Shown: positions 7,499 through 11,152 of the stretch, one piece after another
Position numbering within the stretch: position 1 is the stretch's first letter
How the letters are laid out: each line of letters opens with the position of its first letter
Assembly: GCA_021772595.1 (NCBI GenBank)
Contig: JAJFLS010000104.1
Location: forward strand, 1 to 11,152
Length of the DNA: 11,152 nucleotides
Direction of reading: 5' to 3'
Source: Opitutales bacterium
GTDB taxonomy: Bacteria > Verrucomicrobiota > Verrucomicrobiia > Opitutales > Opitutaceae
Position numbers and translations under genes: made by a program
The notes under the pieces: generated by a model
Told to the model about the DNA's origin: nothing
Seen by the model: only the letters and a program-made list of their open reading frames with translations
Database searches by the model: none

Positions 7499-10400
7499 AT
7501 TCGGAGAATTTTAAGCCGATCACAATCAAGGGATCGAACGTTGATCCAAGGCTCAAGTCGGAGGTCCACGAAGTTGCTAAACGACTGAGATCCCTGCGCC
7601 TCTTGAAACGCCAGACGCGCCGCTGGCTCACGGCGAGCCTTGTCACGTTCGTCCTTCTCGGGGTGGCGCTCGCCTCTCCTGCCGCTTCCCAGTTTCTTTT
7701 CGTGGCCACCTTAGCCGTGATTGCGGGAACGCTTTTCCTAAATCGCCGCGCCGCCAGCCGCGAACCGCTGAACTTTAACGCCGCCGCCAGGCTCATCGAA
7801 TCGGTTCAGCCCTCTCTCAAGCAGGCCTTGTCCACCGCCATGGAACAGGGCGAAGACGGAGAGCCGCTCAATTTTCTCCAGCGCAAATTGATTCGCGACG
7901 TGCTCGACAGCTCGACCATTCGCGATTGGAACGAAACCGGCGCCAGACGCTATCGGAAACGGTTCGCCACAAACCTCGCCGCGACCCTTCCCATTTGCGC
8001 GTTTCTATTGATCGCCTATTACCTCGATCGCCCGTTTGCCGAGCGTCGTGCCTCGGTCAGTCTACTGATCAACGCCTCGCTCACCATTCATCCTGGAGAC
8101 GCCGAGGCCGAACGCGGTTCAACGGTGGTCGTAACTGCCCGATTCGATGGCAGCGATTTGCCGAAAAATATTTCGCTGGTCGCCTATCACGCTGACGGGA
8201 GTCAAACGAGCAGCCCTATGGGGCAAAGCCTTTCCGATCCGATTTTCGCTCATTCGCTGCAAAAAATCGATTCCGATATCCACTACAAAATCGAATACGA
8301 CGGAGCCGAATCCGATTCATATCAAATAACCGTTTTCGATCTCCCTGCACTCGTCAAAGCGGACGCGGCCATCGACTTTCCCGAATACACTCAATGGCCC
8401 GATCGAGTGATCGAAGATACGCGGCGCGTCAGCGCGGTCGAAGGTTCCGACCTCACCTACACCTTCACCACCAACAAGCCGATCGAACACGCGACGCTCG
8501 TGGATAGAGACGGCGAGCAACGAATTCTCGAAGCGGCCAATCCGGAACGCACGCGCTTTGAAACCTCCCTTGTAGTGGAAGATTCGCTACTGATGTCGCT
8601 CCACCTTACCGATGCAAAGGGCCGAACTAATCCGTTTCCGCCCGATATCCGAATCGAAGCCTTGCCCAACAAACGACCAGAATTGAAGATTGCGTTTCCC
8701 AAGGGCGACCAACGCGTCTCGCCTATCGAGGAAATCGCGCTCGAAGGCGAAGCCCGAGACGACTTCGGACTTCTCGACTACGGTCTGGGCTACAGCATCG
8801 GCGACGGACAACCCATATATCAGTCGATGCGGGACGGCGAGCAACCTATGCTCAACTCCGACTTCGAAGACTCGCTCGCCTTGGAAGAGAAATCCGTCGA
8901 ACCGGACGACCTTCTCTCCTGGTTCGTCTGGGCCGACGACTTCGGGCCGGATGGCGACACGCGACGCTCAACCGGCGATCTCTTTTACGCGGAAGTCCGT
9001 TCACTCGAAGAAATTTATCGCGAAAACCAAAGCGGCGGTGGCCCGCCCGGCGGCCAGCAAGGAGGCGGTGCCGGTGAAGAGCTGATCGATATGCAACGCC
9101 AAGTCGCCATCGCGATTTGGAAACTCAAGCAGCGCGGAAGCCGCGACGCGAATTTCCTCGACGACACGCAAGTCATCAACGATTCCCAAAAAGAGATCCG
9201 ACAACAGCTCGAGGGAATCAAAGATCAAATAGAAGAGGAGCGACCCCGCAAAGCCGCCGAGCTCGCCAGTACGCTCATGGAAAAAGTGATCGATAATCTG
9301 GATACGGTCATCACGGATAAAACCGAAGACGGCCTCGATCCCGGCTGGTCCAGCGCCCAAGGCGCTTTGCAAGCTCTGCTTCGCATGCAGCCCAAGGAGT
9401 TCAACGTCTCCCAATCCCGCCAAGGCGGCGGAGGCGGTGGGAATTCCCGCAACCAAAGGCAACTCAACCAACTTGATTTCCGACAGGAAGAAAACCGCTA
9501 CGAGACCGCCAGCGAAGCCCAAAGCCTCACATCGCCCGAACAAAAAGAGCAACTCCAAGTTCTGAGCAAACTCAGCGAACTCGCCCGCCGACAACAAGAT
9601 CTAAACAAGCGCCTCCAAGAACTTCAAACAGCGATCGCAGCCGCCAAGGACGAGGAAGAACGCGAGCGGATTCGCCGCGAATTAAAGCGCCTCGAAGAGG
9701 AGCAACGCCAAATGCTCGCAGATGTGGACGAAACCCGCCAGCGCATGGATCGTCTCCAATCCAACGAATCCAACCGCGAATCTCGCAAGCGACTCGACCA
9801 GGCTCGCGACGACATGCGAAAACTCGGAGAGGAACTCGACAAGGGAGAGGTCTCCCAAGCGCTCGCCACCGGGACCAAAGCCCAGGAAAACCTGGAGGAA
9901 CTCAAAGAGAATTTCCGAAACGAAACTTCGAGTCAGTTTACCGAGCAATTGCGCGACGCACGAAAAGCCGCCCGCGATCTAGCGGAAAATCAGCGCTCGA
10001 TAGCCGAAGATCTTGACACACTCGACCAGGAAGAAGGCCCACGCTTGGACAACTCCGAAGAACGCGACGGCATCGCCCAACAATTGCGCGAGCAACAAGA
10101 AGATCTCGATGGGCTCATGAATCAACTACGCGAGGTCACCGAAGCCTCGGAGTTTAGCGAGCAGCGTCTTCACCGCGAACTTTACGACATGCTTCGCAAA
10201 GGAAACCAAAGCGAAATTGACGAGCAGCTCCAGACCAGTGCCGACATGCTGAGCCAAGGCTTCGTCGAACAAACGCAGGATTTGCAACCCGGTCTGCAAC
10301 GAAGCTTTGATGAGCTTCAACGAAACGTCGAACAAGCTGCAAGCACAGTGCTCGGTGACGAAGCGTCAACGCTTCGATTCGCCCAAGAAGAACTCGATGC

Positions 10401-11152
10401 TCTGACAAGAGATCTCCAAGCCGAACGCGGCGAGCCTAGCCAGCAACCCGGCAATCAAAGCGGATCGCCCAACGAGGATGGTAGCCAAGATTCACCTACA
10501 GACGGTTCTCAACCCGGCCAATCGATCGCCAGCAACGAGCAACCCCGATCGCAACCGGGCGGCGAAAACCCTTCCTCGCAAGAACAAGGCCAGCCCGGCG
10601 AACAGCCCGGCCAGCAACCGGGACAGCAGCCAGGGCAACAACCCGGCGGCTCCGGAGAAATTGCCGAATCCCAACAACCCGGACAACAGGGTCAATCAGG
10701 CCAACAAGGACAGTCTAAACAGCAAGGCCAATCGGGACAGCAGGGTCAGCAGGGAGAACAAGGACAATCCGGCCAATCGGGTGAACAGCTTGCCCAGCAA
10801 CCGGGCGAAGGCAGCCAGCCGGGTCAAAGCCCTGGCTCGCCGAGTCCATCGTCCCAGTCACAACCTGGCCAGACTCGCGGCGGTGGCGGCGGCGGAGGCG
10901 GACCCCGCGACATCGCGTCGACCCTCGACGAATTCCTGAGAGAATTTTCCAACAGTCGGGGAGCCGGCGACCAATCGCCAATCACTGGTGGAGGTTTCGG
11001 CGATTGGGCTGAACGCCTCAGAACCGTCGAAGAGCTTGTCGATCAGCCCGACATTCGCCAACGGCTTTCCCAAGCTCGCGAGCAAGCGGAAACGCTCCGT
11101 GCCGATTTCAAACGCCATGGCTCCGAGCCCAAATGGGCCGTCATCAACGACG
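7495..11152 (+). CDS. DUF4175-like large membrane protein, coiled-coil and Gln/Gly/Pro-rich, 3'-truncated
   Basis: The frame stays open from 7495 to the window end, giving at least 1219 residues with no stop. Membrane helices are seen at about 44-60, 66-82 and 160-177. The loop between the second and third is rich in Arg, so the rest should be periplasmic. Residues about 180-500 hold beta-rich segments, including FPEYTQWPD and a later EARDDFGLLDYGLGYSIG, which match the style of DUF4175 proteins (aPpYTg and DDYGl-type motifs). Short Gly-rich linkers occur at 513-527 and 644-649. A charged, heptad-rich coiled coil fills about 683-975. A Q/G/P/S-rich tract covers 979-1136, then a helical end region reaching SEPKWAVIND. 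The family is usually about 800 residues in alphaproteobacteria, so this one is long. Function is unknown; its position suggests a role with the MoxR/BatA genes. Probably only a short C-terminal part is missing. Confidence 0.85.
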   Translation, partial: MNSENFKPITIKGSNVDPRLKSEVHEVAKRLRSLRLLKRQTRRWLTASLVTFVLLGVALASPAASQFLFVATLAVIAGTLFLNRRAASREPLNFNAAARLIESVQPSLKQALSTAMEQGEDGEPLNFLQRKLIRDVLDSSTIRDWNETGARRYRKRFATNLAATLPICAFLLIAYYLDRPFAERRASVSLLINASLTIHPGDAEAERGSTVVVTARFDGSDLPKNISLVAYHADGSQTSSPMGQSLSDPIFAHSLQKIDSDIHYKIEYDGAESDSYQITVFDLPALVKADAAIDFPEYTQWPDRVIEDTRRVSAVEGSDLTYTFTTNKPIEHATLVDRDGEQRILEAANPERTRFETSLVVEDSLLMSLHLTDAKGRTNPFPPDIRIEALPNKRPELKIAFPKGDQRVSPIEEIALEGEARDDFGLLDYGLGYSIGDGQPIYQSMRDGEQPMLNSDFEDSLALEEKSVEPDDLLSWFVWADDFGPDGDTRRSTGDLFYAEVRSLEEIYRENQSGGGPPGGQQGGGAGEELIDMQRQVAIAIWKLKQRGSRDANFLDDTQVINDSQKEIRQQLEGIKDQIEEERPRKAAELASTLMEKVIDNLDTVITDKTEDGLDPGWSSAQGALQALLRMQPKEFNVSQSRQGGGGGGNSRNQRQLNQLDFRQEENRYETASEAQSLTSPEQKEQLQVLSKLSELARRQQDLNKRLQELQTAIAAAKDEEERERIRRELKRLEEEQRQMLADVDETRQRMDRLQSNESNRESRKRLDQARDDMRKLGEELDKGEVSQALATGTKAQENLEELKENFRNETSSQFTEQLRDARKAARDLAENQRSIAEDLDTLDQEEGPRLDNSEERDGIAQQLREQQEDLDGLMNQLREVTEASEFSEQRLHRELYDMLRKGNQSEIDEQLQTSADMLSQGFVEQTQDLQPGLQRSFDELQRNVEQAASTVLGDEASTLRFAQEELDALTRDLQAERGEPSQQPGNQSGSPNEDGSQDSPTDGSQPGQSIASNEQPRSQPGGENPSSQEQGQPGEQPGQQPGQQPGQQPGGSGEIAESQQPGQQGQSGQQGQSKQQGQSGQQGQQGEQGQSGQSGEQLAQQPGEGSQPGQSPGSPSPSSQSQPGQTRGGGGGGGGPRDIASTLDEFLREFSNSRGAGDQSPITGGGFGDWAERLRTVEELVDQPDIRQRLSQAREQAETLRADFKRHGSEPKWAVIND
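10429..10902 (+). repeat. Low-complexity tract encoding Gln/Gly/Pro/Ser repeats
   Basis: About 158 codons within the DUF4175-like gene encode irregular repeats of QQPG, GQQG and GQSG units, ending in a run of eight glycines (10879-10902). Synonymous codons vary between units (CAA/CAG, CCG/CCC/CCA, GGC/GGA/GGG), so the protein composition is kept while the DNA is not a clean tandem repeat. Likely a flexible, disordered spacer. Confidence 0.8.

Noticed and set aside
9001..9597. 198-codon minus-strand open frame with Leu/Phe-rich protein
   Set aside because: It mirrors the charged coiled-coil codons of the DUF4175-like gene; the hydrophobic look comes from reading Glu/Lys codons in reverse.
10478..10939. 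153-codon plus-strand frame rich in Asn, Ser, Pro and Arg
   Set aside because: It is a shifted reading of the Gln/Gly/Pro tract within the long gene and has no start signal of its own.

Overview
The window lies entirely within one plus-strand gene block. Six consecutive genes fill almost all of it, the first cut by the left edge and the last by the right edge. There are no tRNA, rRNA, insertion sequence, CRISPR or phage signatures. The sequence is moderately GC-rich and codes almost without gaps. The gene set (MoxR ATPase, DUF58, BatA/VWA protein, DUF4159, DUF4175-like protein) and the style of the proteins suggest a Gram-negative bacterium of the Planctomycetota-Verrucomicrobiota group. An Opitutae-like verrucomicrobium is my best guess, but this rests on gene content and is not proven.

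Layout. At 3-2585 is an exported TPR protein with a central HExxH metallopeptidase domain; its true start is probably just left of the window. It overlaps by 4 nt (ATGA) an exported DUF4159 protein (2582-3460) with a glycine/arginine-rich stretch. A 45-nt spacer follows, then a MoxR-family AAA+ ATPase (3506-4501). A 49-nt spacer follows, then a soluble DUF58 protein with a MIDAS motif (4551-5453). This overlaps by 4 nt a membrane-anchored BatA-type VWA protein (5450-7498). That in turn overlaps by 4 nt a very long DUF4175-like membrane protein (7495 to beyond 11152), with three N-terminal membrane helices, a long coiled coil and a Gln/Gly/Pro-rich tract.

How the genes may work together. In known MoxR-VWA systems (for example the Bacteroides bat aerotolerance cluster) a MoxR ATPase acts with VWA proteins as a chaperone-like assembly or activation system for envelope or metal-dependent proteins. 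Here MoxR and DUF58 would be cytoplasmic, the BatA/VWA and DUF4175-like proteins would span the membrane, and the DUF4159 and TPR-peptidase proteins would be periplasmic. This is inference from family knowledge and predicted topology.

The most unusual DNA signal is in the two spacers. Each consists mostly of a tandem array of an AT-rich heptamer close to TTAATTC (four and five units). Each array ends exactly 4 nt before the ATG of the next gene, and neither start has a Shine-Dalgarno sequence. The other three in-window junctions are ATGA overlaps.
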